From Indolivaga alginatilytica (lineage in GTDB: Bacteria; Bacteroidota; Bacteroidia; Bacteroidales; Dysgonomonadaceae), in NCBI RefSeq assembly GCF_003201355.1, contig NZ_QICL01000002.1, positions 1 to 64,000 on the forward strand: DNA of 64,000 nt, given 5' to 3'. Of the stretch, positions 51,874 through 61,263 are shown in pieces. Position numbers and translations under genes: made by a program. The number at the start of each line of letters is the position of its first letter. Position 1 is the first letter of the stretch. Under the pieces are notes generated by a model. The model made no database searches. It saw only the letters and a list, made by a program, of their open reading frames with translations, and was not told the DNA's origin.

Positions 51874-53304
51874 ATGCATTTAGATAAAGAATATATAGAT
51901 AAGCATTTTTCGGGGAAGATATTTGATATAATAAGCGAATGTGCCGATGAGATGGGGTTAGAGTGTTACGCTATCGGAGGATACGTAAGAGATATATTCC
52001 TGCATCGAAAATCGAAAGATATAGATATTGTAACAGTAGGTAAAGGTATCGATTTGGCAGCGGCTGTTGCTAAACGATTGGGAAGACCTACAAAACTGTC
52101 CGTTTTTCAGAGCTTTGGAACTGCACAGGTTAAGCATAAAGATATTGAAGTAGAATTTGTAGGTGCTCGAAAAGAATCGTACGAAAGAGGTTCACGCAAA
52201 CCTTTTGTAGAGGATGGTACCTTGGAAGACGATCAGAATCGACGCGATTTTACAATTAATGCTTTAGCTATTTGTTTGAATAAAAACAGATACGGTGAGC
52301 TTCTCGATCCTTTCGGTGGATTGGAAGATATGGAGAATTGTATTATTCGTACGCCTCTCGATCCGGATATAACTTTCAGTGACGATCCATTGAGAATGAT
52401 GCGTGGAATTCGTTTTTCCAGCCAGTTGGGCTTTGATATCGAAAGTAAAACGTTTGATGCTATAAGCAAGAATAAAGAACGAATCAGTATAGTTTCGCAA
52501 GAACGTATTATTGACGAGTTGAATAAGATCGTCTTATCACCTAAACCCTCGATCGGGTTTATTCAATTGGATAAAACGGGATTACTCGAGTTGATATTTC
52601 CCGAACTGCTCGCTCTGAAAGGTGCTGAAACCAAAGATGGGATAGGGCATAAGGATAATTTTTACCATACACTTACTGTGCTCGACAATATCTCAAGAAA
52701 GACAGATGATTTATGGTTGCGCTGGGCAGCTATTCTGCATGATATAGCTAAGCCTGCAACAAAACGTTGGGATCCTAAATTGGGGTGGACTTTCCATAAT
52801 CACAACTTTGTAGGGGCGAAAATGACTCATAGTATATTTCGCCAGATGAAGCTGCCGCTGAATGAGAAAATGAAATATGTTCAGAAGCTTGTGGGTTTGC
52901 ATATGCGTCCGATTGCATTGGTCGAAGATGTGGTTTCGGATTCGGCTGTCAGAAGATTACTATTTGAAGCAGGAGATGATATTGAAGATCTTATGACTTT
53001 GTGTGAGGCTGATATCACTTCGAAGAATCCCGATAGAGTACGCCGTTTTTTGAAGAACTTCGAGATTGTACGTCAGAAAATGAAAGACATTGAGGAGAAA
53101 GATCATGTTCGTAATTTTCAGCCGCCTATATCTGGTGAGGAGATTATGCAGATATTCAATATACCTCAAGGGGCAACGGTTGGTCGCTTGAAGTCATCTA
53201 TAAAGGATGCTATTCTGGATGGGGTAATACCTAACGAATACGATGCTGCTTATAAATACTTGGTTGAAAAGGCTGAGGCTCTAAGTTTGAAGCCTGTAAA
53301 TTAA
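51874..53304 (+). CDS. CCA-adding tRNA nucleotidyltransferase with HD domain
   Basis: 476 residues from ATG 51874. The class II nucleotidyltransferase head has IGGYVRDIFL (about 33-42) with the metal-binding DIDIV just after (about 49-53). RRDFTINALAI (about 125-135) and the RNA-binding region DPLRMMRGIRFSSQLGF follow. An HD-type phosphohydrolase domain (about 255-390) has HTLTVLDNIS and WAAILHDIAKPATKRW. It adds or repairs the 3' CCA end of tRNAs; the HD domain may remove 2',3'-cyclic phosphates. Its start codon is directly after a modular element, with no clear Shine-Dalgarno site. Confidence 0.93.
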   Translation: MHLDKEYIDKHFSGKIFDIISECADEMGLECYAIGGYVRDIFLHRKSKDIDIVTVGKGIDLAAAVAKRLGRPTKLSVFQSFGTAQVKHKDIEVEFVGARKESYERGSRKPFVEDGTLEDDQNRRDFTINALAICLNKNRYGELLDPFGGLEDMENCIIRTPLDPDITFSDDPLRMMRGIRFSSQLGFDIESKTFDAISKNKERISIVSQERIIDELNKIVLSPKPSIGFIQLDKTGLLELIFPELLALKGAETKDGIGHKDNFYHTLTVLDNISRKTDDLWLRWAAILHDIAKPATKRWDPKLGWTFHNHNFVGAKMTHSIFRQMKLPLNEKMKYVQKLVGLHMRPIALVEDVVSDSAVRRLLFEAGDDIEDLMTLCEADITSKNPDRVRRFLKNFEIVRQKMKDIEEKDHVRNFQPPISGEEIMQIFNIPQGATVGRLKSSIKDAILDGVIPNEYDAAYKYLVEKAEALSLKPVN

Positions 53305-53322
53305 AGGTATACCGATAAAAAT

Positions 53323-53356
53323 AAAAGGCGATAATGGAATTCCATTATCGCCTTTT
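53323..53356. terminator. Perfect palindromic bidirectional terminator
   Basis: A 34-base perfect palindrome: AAAAGGCGATAATGGAA followed by its complement TTCCATTATCGCCTTTT. Between the CCA gene and the convergent glycosyltransferase gene. Confidence 0.9.
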
Positions 53357-53360
53357 ATTT

Positions 53361-54230
53361 TTATGTTATTGAGTTTCTTCTCTCCAATATTTTGTGAACA
53401 ACTTCTTTGTCTACTTCAAGATCAAATTTACGGGCAAAGAAATGAGAGCTGTTTATAATTGTATCGTAATCGTCTATCCTGAGAGTTCGCGGGTGTTCAG
53501 GACCTTTGCCCCAGTCTAGATATGTGATATGTTCATTCTTTGTTTCGCAATCGGATGTTGCTAGTATGGTTTGCAGCCATAGTTCATCGGCACAGAAGGA
53601 GTATTTGAATGTCTTTAAGTATTTCGGGTTCCTCTCGGTGAAATATAATAAATGTTCCACTGCATCATGGCGCAGGATAAACCAGGTTGAACCGCCATAG
53701 TATTCGAGATCTTTATATAAAGGCCTGCGCAAATTATACTTCCGTTGGTTCTTTTTTATATTGCATATAACTTTGCGTTTTAATCTGTCCAAAACACGAT
53801 TTCCGACTATGTCGGATTCCCAAAAAAGTTGAACCCTGTCAAAACCACCATTGAATTTCCATTGAGGCAGAGGTAATTTGTCAGAAACAACATAGCTTAT
53901 ATCTTCTTCTTTTAATCTACGTTTAATAGCCTCATTAGATATTAGAGGCAGATCTTGTGCACTGATTAATATATAGAACCGGTATTTATTTTTATATGCC
54001 TCACTAAATAGAAAATGAGGACAAAGTATCTGGTTGTATCCACTCCAAATAATATTGTATTGAGAGTAGAATTTCACATCAGGATATTTAGCAACGAGCT
54101 CGTCCTTGTCTATCGTTGATTTAGTATCAATATGGATATACAGATCAAAATCGCCAATCAGATTATTGATAAGCAGTTCTAATTGTTCCTGGTTTTTATG
54201 AGCCATGATTAAAATAGCGACTTCATTCAT
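53361..54230 (-). CDS. Glycosyltransferase, core-2/I-branching type (GT14-like)
   Basis: 289 residues with no signal peptide. The N-terminus MNEVAILIMAHKNQEQLELL and FDLYIHIDTKS (about 28-38) matches bacterial beta-1,6-N-acetylglucosaminyltransferase-like (Branch) proteins. Further matches: YFILISAQDLPLI-type text (FYILISAQDLPLISN, about 85-99), YGGSTWFILRHDAVEHLLYF (about 177-196), and ADELWLQTILATSD. It probably adds a sugar to a surface glycan. No other glycan gene is nearby. A modular element copy is immediately upstream. Confidence 0.83.
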   Translation of the reverse strand: MNEVAILIMAHKNQEQLELLINNLIGDFDLYIHIDTKSTIDKDELVAKYPDVKFYSQYNIIWSGYNQILCPHFLFSEAYKNKYRFYILISAQDLPLISNEAIKRRLKEEDISYVVSDKLPLPQWKFNGGFDRVQLFWESDIVGNRVLDRLKRKVICNIKKNQRKYNLRRPLYKDLEYYGGSTWFILRHDAVEHLLYFTERNPKYLKTFKYSFCADELWLQTILATSDCETKNEHITYLDWGKGPEHPRTLRIDDYDTIINSSHFFARKFDLEVDKEVVHKILERRNSIT

Positions 54231-54242
54231 AGGAATAATATC

Positions 54243-54337
54243 TTAAGTTCGCAGAACTATTTATTGCTTTGGCTGGGCAAAACAGCGATAGGTTGTTATG
54301 CCTTTAAAATGTATCATTAAATATTTTCTTTTACTTA
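54243..54337 (-). repeat. Dispersed modular element, copy 14
   Basis: TTAAGTTCGCAGAACTATTT (the palindrome reads AAGTTC-GAACT here), ATTGCTTTGGCTGGGC, GATAGGTTGTTATG, then GTATCATTAAATATTTTC and TTTTACTTA. Changes in both arms of the palindrome (GGTC to GTTC, GACC to GAAC) are compensatory. It fills almost the whole gap between the GT14-like gene and the PBP gene. Confidence 0.8.
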
Positions 54338-54339
54338 TC

Positions 54340-56721
54340 TTAATTGAACATATCGTCAATACCTCCCCCTTGCTGTATGTCTGCGGCATTCATAAGAACC
54401 TCTTCTGTAGCCGCCCCTGCACATGGATTTGGATTTCCCGCAACCTTACTGAATTGGTCTTCTGTCGAATATCCCAATGTTGGATCAGCATATACTTTTT
54501 GCATAAACAATCCGAAAATAGGAAGAGCCATGCTCGCTCCTTGTCCCTGAGCTGTTCTGTCGAAGTGTATAGAACGGTCTTCACCTCCTACCCATGAGGC
54601 TGTTACTAACCTTGGAGTAAATGCCATAAACCAACCATCGGAGTTGTTCTGGGTTGTACCTGTTTTACCTCCCATGGGCCCCCGTAAGTTATATCTCCAT
54701 CTTATTCGTCCACCTGTACCTCCGTCCATAACGGCCCGAAGCATATCCAGCATTTTTACGGAAGTCAACTCGTTGAATACTTCCTTCATTCGAGGCTCGA
54801 AGTTTGCTATAACATTTCCATGAGTATCCTCTATGCGGGTTACATATGTGGGTAGTGATCTGATTCCTTTATTGACGAAAGCGGTATAAGCTCCTGCCAT
54901 TTCGGCAACCGACACATCAGGAGTACCTAAAGCTAAGGATACTACAGGATCGATTTTCCCGGTAATACCGAAAGAGTGAAGTGTACGTACAAAAGAATAA
55001 GGTGACGTTTGTTTCATCAGATAAGCTGTTACCCAGTTATCGGAATTCTGTAATCCCCATTTGATGGATACCATTTCTCCTATCCTAGCCGAGTTGGCAT
55101 TACGTGGAATCCACTCTTTGCCATCTTCCGTAATAAGTACCTGCTGCACGTGGAGCATCTGATCACAAGGCGTCATGCCCTCTTCCATAGCCAATGTGTA
55201 CAGGAATGGTTTTATTGTAGAACCTATTTGTCTGCGTCCTATATTTACCATGTCGTATTGGAAGAATTTAAAATCTATCCCGCCGACATAGGCTTTAACC
55301 TGCCCGTTTGCCGGTTCCATAGCCATAAATCCGGCACGAAGAAAACCCTTGTGATAGCGTATCGAATCCCATGGGGTCATTGTCGTATCAACGTCTCCCG
55401 ACCATGAAAATACTTTCATGTCGGCAGGTTGTTTGAAGACTCTCACTATTTCGCTTTCGGAATAACCTTCTTTTTTCATGTTGCGGTAACGATCCGATAC
55501 CTTCATTGATTTGTAGATCAAAGAATCGGCTTGCTTTGCAACGCTTGAAGAGAATGGAGCATAAGAGCGTCCTTTTTTCTCTTTGTCGAATAAAGGTTGC
55601 AGGTCTTTGCCTAGATGCTCTTTCATAGCTTCTTCAGCATAGGTTTGCATCTTTGAATCTATGGTTGCATATATTTTTAAACCGTCGGTATATAAACTAT
55701 ATGGTTTGCCATCTGCTTTTTTATTTTTATTGCACCATCCGTATAAAGGGTCGGTTTCCCATGATAGAGAATCCAGACTATATTGTTCTTTTTGCCATGA
55801 TGCATAATTATCGGGATCGGGTTTTTTTGCCGTCATTACTTGCCGTAAGTATTCACGGAAATAAGGTGCTAAACCGTCTTTATGGTCTACTCGTACATAG
55901 TCTAGAGTGAGAGGTAATTGTTTTAAAGAGTCTAGCTCGGCTTTAGTGATGTAGTTCGATTTGTACATCTGCTCCAGTACCACATTCCGACGCCCTTTTG
56001 TGGCGTCAGGTCTTCTTTTAGGGTTGAAATGTGAAGGGTTCTTACACATTCCGATAAGTGTTGCAGCCTCTTCTACTGTAAGGTCTTTCGGCTTTTTATT
56101 AAAGTAGACCTTTGCTGCCGACTGAATGCCGACTGCATTATTAAGGAAGTCAAATTTGTTGAGATACAAATTGATAATTTCTTCTTTTGTATAATTTCTC
56201 TCCAGTTGTACTGCAATAACCCATTCTATTGGTTTTTGCAGAACCCTGTCGATAACATCATCAACGGGTGGAGAGTATAGTTGTTTTGCTAATTGTTGAG
56301 AGATGGTACTACCTCCACCTCCACTTTCCTGCTGGAAAATAACACGTTTAACAACTGCACGCCCTACGGCATATACATCTATTCCCGAGTGTCCGTAGAA
56401 ACGGGCATCTTCGGTGGCAACCAGAGCCTCTACCAGATAGGGGGATAATTCGTCGTAACTCGAATAGATTCTGTTTTCTTTACTTTGAGAATATGTTCCC
56501 AGTAATTCATTATCTCCGGAGTATACCTGAGAAGCATATTTATCAATAGGATTTTCAAGGTCTTCAATAGGCGGAGTATAACCTATTGCACCTGTGGCAA
56601 TGAGTGTGAAGATTGAAGCAGTACATAGTATTATGGCTATGAATACTATCCACAGAAATTTAACAATCTTATTGGACTTATTACTTGTATTTTTCCCTTT
56701 TTTCTTTTCCTGTTTACTCAT
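54340..56721 (-). CDS. Class A penicillin-binding protein (PBP1A-like)
   Basis: 793 residues. A cytosolic Lys-rich N-terminus is followed by one membrane helix (about 20-47). The GT51 transglycosylase has catalytic Glu104 in VATEDARFYGHSGID, and GGGGSTISQQLAKQLYSP (134-151). The transpeptidase has SxxK at Ser501-Lys504 (IGSTIKPF), SDN at 560-562 and KTGT at 686-689. It polymerises and cross-links peptidoglycan. The C-terminal tail is Gly/Met-rich. A single gene upstream of the GT14-like gene, with its own promoter. Confidence 0.95.
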   Translation of the reverse strand: MSKQEKKKGKNTSNKSNKIVKFLWIVFIAIILCTASIFTLIATGAIGYTPPIEDLENPIDKYASQVYSGDNELLGTYSQSKENRIYSSYDELSPYLVEALVATEDARFYGHSGIDVYAVGRAVVKRVIFQQESGGGGSTISQQLAKQLYSPPVDDVIDRVLQKPIEWVIAVQLERNYTKEEIINLYLNKFDFLNNAVGIQSAAKVYFNKKPKDLTVEEAATLIGMCKNPSHFNPKRRPDATKGRRNVVLEQMYKSNYITKAELDSLKQLPLTLDYVRVDHKDGLAPYFREYLRQVMTAKKPDPDNYASWQKEQYSLDSLSWETDPLYGWCNKNKKADGKPYSLYTDGLKIYATIDSKMQTYAEEAMKEHLGKDLQPLFDKEKKGRSYAPFSSSVAKQADSLIYKSMKVSDRYRNMKKEGYSESEIVRVFKQPADMKVFSWSGDVDTTMTPWDSIRYHKGFLRAGFMAMEPANGQVKAYVGGIDFKFFQYDMVNIGRRQIGSTIKPFLYTLAMEEGMTPCDQMLHVQQVLITEDGKEWIPRNANSARIGEMVSIKWGLQNSDNWVTAYLMKQTSPYSFVRTLHSFGITGKIDPVVSLALGTPDVSVAEMAGAYTAFVNKGIRSLPTYVTRIEDTHGNVIANFEPRMKEVFNELTSVKMLDMLRAVMDGGTGGRIRWRYNLRGPMGGKTGTTQNNSDGWFMAFTPRLVTASWVGGEDRSIHFDRTAQGQGASMALPIFGLFMQKVYADPTLGYSTEDQFSKVAGNPNPCAGAATEEVLMNAADIQQGGGIDDMFN

Positions 56722-56775
56722 ATAGTCTTAAAAACATAAATAAAAATCGATTTGTCGATTGATGTTTTAACCGTG

Positions 56776-56808
56776 CGAAAGTAATCAAAAACAATGAAAT
56801 ATCACAAA
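56776..56808 (-). promoter_or_regulatory. Probable promoter of the PBP gene
   Basis: Minus-strand TACTTTCG (one mismatch to TAnnTTTG) at 56776-56783 with TTTTG about 21 bases upstream (near 56805-56809). Confidence 0.45.
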
Positions 56809-56928
56809 AGATTGATTCACTTTTATAAAAGCTTAGGATAAGGAGATTCGACTTCATCTCTTTTTTGAGTCGGGTTTAAAAACCTTTTATGTAGAATTGC
56901 AATCCTTATTTCATATCCATTCTATAGA

Positions 56929-56982
56929 CTAAGCAAGGATAACTGATGTTGCAACGAATAATAAAATAAATAATTTCTTCAT
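56929..56982 (-). pseudogene. Signal-peptide-only mini-frame, likely gene remnant
   Basis: ATG to TAG encodes 17 residues, MKKLFILLFVATSVILA, which is a textbook signal peptide ending exactly at a likely cleavage site (VILA) and then a stop. Downstream frames are closed within a few codons. It is either the leftover of a deleted secreted protein gene or a very small membrane peptide. Confidence 0.4.
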
Positions 56983-57030
56983 CGCGACTGTTGTTAATTA
57001 GTGTTTGTTTTGAAGTTTGCTGCAAATGTT

Positions 57031-57063
57031 AAATATTCCTTCTATATCCTAGAAGGAATATTT
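57031..57063. terminator. Strong hairpin downstream of the PepSY gene
   Basis: Stem AAATATTCCTTCTA / TAGAAGGAATATTT, loop TATCC, 63 bases past the PepSY stop. No T-run on the minus strand, so termination is uncertain. Confidence 0.5.
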
Positions 57064-57125
57064 ACAGATTGTCTAATACCTTTAGGATACTGTATATGTC
57101 TTTCGTATCCGTTTTTTATCTTAGT

Positions 57126-58262
57126 TTAAGATGCAGAGGCTATGGGTCTTTTCTTCTTTGATTTCTTTAAGTTCTTTCTATAAAACATATAATATCCCGT
57201 AAGAGGTAACGTCCCACCTATAATACAAGCTAAGCATGTAAGAATACGTATTACAATCCCACCAACTGCTCCTACGTGTAGTGCATATGCCCATGACATT
57301 ATTTTAGATACAGATTTCTGCTCGGCAAAAAGATCGGTTTTTAAAACTTCGCCGGAAACGTTGTCCAGAGAATACTTATCTGTAGCTCTCAGATGTGGTG
57401 CAGATTTGTCTAAAACAGTAGCCGCCCCGTCTGATATTATTATATATTCGTTATTTGGTACTTGTTTAGTTAAGTTATCCAAGGCTGCTTGCCACGATTG
57501 ATAATTGATTTCTCTGGGCTTCTTATCTTCTTTATTGCCCTTGCCTCCTCCGCCTTTACCTTCTTTGCCTCCTTTTTCGGCAGGAATTTCTACCCCGAAG
57601 AGTTTGCAGACCCCATTTCGATACCATTCAAAAGACCACATTAATCCGGTTAGTGCCGATATTAAAAGAAATATGCAGACGTATATACCAAGGCTAACAT
57701 GGATATCGTGGAGGAATCGTTTGAGTCCTGATTTTGTCTTGATAGTAAATCGGCTTTTCAGTTTCTTTTTGTCAGTAGGGAACCACCATACAAGGCCACT
57801 TATAAGGATAAATACAAATAATATAGTGGTAATACCAACAGTATATTTGCCCCATGTGCGTGATCCGTCCATCAGCCATCTGTGTAATGACATCATGGTG
57901 AAGAAAAAGCTGTCTCTGAAACTATATGTTCCTTTCAAATCGCCTGTGTATGGATCTACAAAAGCCGAGATGCGGAATCCATCGGTAAGTGATGCTACGT
58001 AAGTTCTTTCGGGATTTGAGCTTACTTTTATGCTTGCCACTGTATTATCTTTGAGTTGTGCGTTGACAATAGGTATAAGTTGATCTACCGGAATTTTTGT
58101 TTCTTTTACTTCTTTTACGAAATAACGTTCAGGATAGTACGATTCGAGTATTTCTGTTTCAAATGAGAGGATAGCACCTGTTATACAAATTATTGTAATT
58201 ATTAAACCTACGGGGAGAGATAGCCATAAGTGTACTTTTTTGAAAAATTTTCTGGTTGTCAT
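57126..58262 (-). CDS. PepSY-domain inner-membrane protein (siderophore-linked reductase type)
   Basis: 378 residues from the ATG at 58262; an ATG at 58313 would add a 17-residue extension that does not fit the family's usual start, (M)..RKFFKKVHLWLSLPVGLI. Four membrane helices (about 15-35, 130-150, 180-200 and 330-355) are separated by periplasmic PepSY-type regions. A low-complexity insert of Lys and Gly lies near 233-255. The family acts with TonB siderophore receptors, probably in periplasmic iron release or reduction. The siderophore-type TonB receptor is encoded just upstream on the same strand, and both carry a similar dyad upstream. Confidence 0.85.
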   Translation of the reverse strand: MTTRKFFKKVHLWLSLPVGLIITIICITGAILSFETEILESYYPERYFVKEVKETKIPVDQLIPIVNAQLKDNTVASIKVSSNPERTYVASLTDGFRISAFVDPYTGDLKGTYSFRDSFFFTMMSLHRWLMDGSRTWGKYTVGITTILFVFILISGLVWWFPTDKKKLKSRFTIKTKSGLKRFLHDIHVSLGIYVCIFLLISALTGLMWSFEWYRNGVCKLFGVEIPAEKGGKEGKGGGGKGNKEDKKPREINYQSWQAALDNLTKQVPNNEYIIISDGAATVLDKSAPHLRATDKYSLDNVSGEVLKTDLFAEQKSVSKIMSWAYALHVGAVGGIVIRILTCLACIIGGTLPLTGYYMFYRKNLKKSKKKRPIASAS

Positions 58263-58506
58263 TGAGCTTAAGTAAAATTTAAAATTTGATGTATGAGCTT
58301 TGATTACGCTCATATGAAAGCAATAAAAAAATCAGTGACATAAAAAAATGAACCGATGTTATGAATGGTTATTCAAAACATCGGATACACTTTGTCATTA
58401 AGTCAGTAAGTTATATTTAAAGTCGTATATTTATATTATAACATGAGCAAAGATAGACCTAAACTCATTATCGGGCAATCGCAATAAATGATGAATTTCT
58501 ATGATC

Positions 58507-58530
58507 TTAATCACTATTAATGGTGATTAA
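58507..58530. promoter_or_regulatory. Dyad upstream of the PepSY gene, candidate regulator site
   Basis: TTAATCACTATTAATGGTGA followed by TTAA: a near-perfect 24-base palindrome. Read on the minus strand it matches the segment 61074-61097 upstream of the TonB receptor at 18 of 24 positions. Confidence 0.5.
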
Positions 58531-58564
58531 AAAAACAGTCCGCTATAATTAGCGGACTGTTTTT
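58531..58564 (-). terminator. Terminator of the TonB receptor gene
   Basis: Perfect stem AAAAACAGTCCGCTA / TAGCGGACTGTTTTT with loop TAAT, 27 bases past the receptor stop; A/T runs on both sides. The PepSY gene therefore needs its own promoter. Confidence 0.88.
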
Positions 58565-58590
58565 ATTTATAGATTTTAGCCTTTATCTTT

Positions 58591-60996
58591 TTAGAACTGA
58601 TAAGATACGATAGCTGAAAAATTGCGAGGGTCAATCTGATTTATGTATCCGCCACGATAATAAGAATTGTAACCTAACTCATCAAATACATTATTGAAGA
58701 ATACACGAGTCGTTACAGGACCGTAAGTATAAGACAGCTGTACGTCTACTGTGGTAAAAGCAGGCATATCAAAAGGTCTGGAACCAATTAAAGATCCATG
58801 TCCGTCAGGTTGTAATGAAAAGTCATTAACAGGACGCTCCCCTACATAGTACGCTCCTGCTCCTATTGAAAAACCTTTCAAAACACCTCTGTTGACCTCA
58901 TATTGTGCCCATGCATTAGCTGTGTGCCTAGGGGCGTTCATGGGTGCTGATCCGTTTTTAAAAGAAGGACTATCTTGATATCTGGCATTTAGATACGCAT
59001 ACCCTAGCATTACCTGAAGATTCTCAAGAACACGTCCGTTCAATTCAACTTCAATACCATCTCTTCTTAAGTTACCTGCTTTTAGAAAGAAGTCGGAAGC
59101 TACAGTTGCTCCTTCTTCATAATAGGGATTCGCTAAATTATCGGTAAGAATATTGAAATAAGTGAAATTGAAACGTAGTCTGTTGTTTAGCCAATCAGAT
59201 TTAATACCTACCTCGAATTGTGTTGTTTTAGAAGCTCCTGCTCTCGTAATGCTATCGTTTAGGATATATCCTGCATTTCTCAAACTTGTGCTTGTGGTAT
59301 ATGAACCGAAAACATTTACGTTCTTAAGAGGGGTGATCATGATACCTAACATTGGGTCCCACGCATCTTCAATAGTTGGTCCTGCATCGGATGTTCCTGT
59401 AGCTAGAGCATTTATGGTTGATATGCTGCTATAGCGCACGCCCAATATCGCTTTCAGGTACTTGTTGATCGTCATGACTTCCTGCCCCATAAATCCGTAT
59501 GTGGTATATTTATTGATTGCAGGAGTTACACTTTCGGGGTTTTTAAATGTCGTGTCTTGTCGCGAATTATTAATATTATTCGCAGTTACATCTATAACAT
59601 CAATTTTTACAGACCCTAGATTTCGTGTAGTAGCTTCAGCTATTCTGTAATCGAAACCAAGCTGAAATGTATGCTTTATCGTTCCGGTATAAACATCTTT
59701 ACCTATGAAGTCTAATTGGAATGTAGAGTTATTGTCATCCCGAAGATTACGTGATAAGCTTCTTTGTCTTTTATTATAATTCTTCTTATCCGAAACAGCA
59801 AGCCCTGTACTTGTATTGTCTACATTGTAGGATGAACCGAAATAGGCTGCCCTGATACTTAGATTATCGGTTAGCTGGCGATTAAGCCGAGCAGAATATG
59901 TAGTTACTTCGGTATTCACATTATCATTCTCAAAACCGAGAAATTTATTATGTGGCATATCGTATAATGCTTCAACACTATCTGCTGCTAAATTAACGGT
60001 ACTGGTTACAGGTGTTCTGTTTTCATTCAGGTAATCAAGTTCGAGATTAACCACAGTCTTACCATCCGGACGCCATTCGAAAGAGGGATTTATATAAACT
60101 CTGCTCATAGATACTACAGGCCTGTAGTTGTCTGCCCTTTCGTAGGCTCCGTTTATTCGAAATGCTGCTGTTTTGCTTTTGTTTAGTACAGACTGAACAT
60201 CAAACGTCGGGCGGAATTGTCCCCAGCTACCTGCTCTTAAATCAACTTGACCGGCATTGATAAATTTAGGTGTTTTGGTAACTACATTGATAACCCCGCC
60301 GGCGTTGCCCAAGTCGGAAATAACCCCTTGTGTTACGGCTGCCGACCCTTTTATCATCTGTATGCTCTCTACTCCCTGCATATCGGCTACACCTGCCGCT
60401 GTTTGGAATTGGGAATCTATACGTACTCCATTCTTTAAAACAGGGATACCACGGAATCCACGAGCCGACATACTTTCTTTCACACCACCGTATGACCCGA
60501 ACAGGGTTACTCCCGGTACATTTCTCAGTGCATCTGTGATGGTCAAGGCTCCTTGTTCAGCGATCACTTTTTCCGAAATTACAGATATAGTTTGTATTTG
60601 TTCGCTTGGGCGTAATGGCATACGCGTAATTATATCCAGCTTTGCGGGTTGCTTAAAACGTTCTCCGAAAACTTCAACCTCGCTAAGCGTATTACTTCCT
60701 TGTAAATCGTAGCGAAGAGTCTGCTGTGAATGTTCTGTTATTACTACTTCTTGTCTTTTTGAATTGTATCCAATAAAACTTGCTACTATAGTAAATGTAC
60801 CTTTAGGAAGATTTCTAAATCTGAATTCTCCTTCATCGTTTGTAAGAGTCGAATAATTAGTTCCCTCAATCACAATCGTTGCTGAAACGAGAGGATCTCC
60901 GTTTTCATCATAAACATTTCCTCTCACTCTTTGTGCTGAAGCATATGTTATACATATGAAAAGCAAGAAGAGTGAAAAATAGACTTTTTTGAACAT
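58591..60996 (-). CDS. TonB-dependent siderophore receptor with carboxypeptidase-like N-domain
   Basis: 801 residues. A signal peptide (about 1-21) is followed by a CarboxypepD_reg-like domain (about 22-108; RVRGNVYDENGDPLVSATIV, GYNSKRQEVVITE). A plug (about 125-235) has VISEKVIAEQGALTITDALR, NVPGVTLFGSYGGV and GGVINVVTKTPKF. A 22-stranded barrel ends ISFNFSAIVSYQF-like text (RNFSAIVSYQF). The overall pattern is the FhuA/FecA-type siderophore receptor class rather than SusC, since no SusD partner is present. It imports an iron complex with TonB energy. A terminator follows, then the PepSY membrane protein gene. Confidence 0.92.
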   Translation of the reverse strand: MFKKVYFSLFLLFICITYASAQRVRGNVYDENGDPLVSATIVIEGTNYSTLTNDEGEFRFRNLPKGTFTIVASFIGYNSKRQEVVITEHSQQTLRYDLQGSNTLSEVEVFGERFKQPAKLDIITRMPLRPSEQIQTISVISEKVIAEQGALTITDALRNVPGVTLFGSYGGVKESMSARGFRGIPVLKNGVRIDSQFQTAAGVADMQGVESIQMIKGSAAVTQGVISDLGNAGGVINVVTKTPKFINAGQVDLRAGSWGQFRPTFDVQSVLNKSKTAAFRINGAYERADNYRPVVSMSRVYINPSFEWRPDGKTVVNLELDYLNENRTPVTSTVNLAADSVEALYDMPHNKFLGFENDNVNTEVTTYSARLNRQLTDNLSIRAAYFGSSYNVDNTSTGLAVSDKKNYNKRQRSLSRNLRDDNNSTFQLDFIGKDVYTGTIKHTFQLGFDYRIAEATTRNLGSVKIDVIDVTANNINNSRQDTTFKNPESVTPAINKYTTYGFMGQEVMTINKYLKAILGVRYSSISTINALATGTSDAGPTIEDAWDPMLGIMITPLKNVNVFGSYTTSTSLRNAGYILNDSITRAGASKTTQFEVGIKSDWLNNRLRFNFTYFNILTDNLANPYYEEGATVASDFFLKAGNLRRDGIEVELNGRVLENLQVMLGYAYLNARYQDSPSFKNGSAPMNAPRHTANAWAQYEVNRGVLKGFSIGAGAYYVGERPVNDFSLQPDGHGSLIGSRPFDMPAFTTVDVQLSYTYGPVTTRVFFNNVFDELGYNSYYRGGYINQIDPRNFSAIVSYQF

Positions 60997-61073
60997 GGTT
61001 TTTATTTATTGTTTAGTTAAAATTGATATAAATTAGAAAAGAGTTGCAAAGTTCAAGATTCGAGACTTTAGAG

Positions 61074-61097
61074 TCAATCACCATAAATAATGATATT
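61074..61097 (+). promoter_or_regulatory. Dyad-like segment upstream of the TonB receptor, candidate regulator site
   Basis: TCAATCACCATAAATAATGA followed by TATT, about 80 bases before the receptor start. It shares 18 of 24 positions with the palindrome upstream of the PepSY gene. Confidence 0.45.
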
Positions 61098-61236
61098 GTA
61101 TGTCAATTATAGCTTAATCTAGGTATTGGGTATAAATATTATCTATTAATAAGAGTTGGGTTCTATGAAATGCATACTCTTATACATAAATGCAACTTCC
61201 CTTTTGTAATTCTATGCAGTTTGTATTGAAATTATT

Positions 61237-61244
61237 TATCTTTG
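61237..61244 (+). promoter_or_regulatory. Probable -7 element of the small lipoprotein gene
   Basis: TATCTTTG, exact TAnnTTTG, 19 bases before the ATG. Confidence 0.6.
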
Positions 61245-61263
61245 CAAAAAAGAAAATATAAAA

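Larger units (their letters stand above)
56722..57125. other. 404-base region upstream of the PBP gene
   Basis: It holds the PBP promoter, a signal-peptide-only mini-frame (56929-56982) and a strong hairpin (57031-57063). No complete gene seen. Confidence 0.6.
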
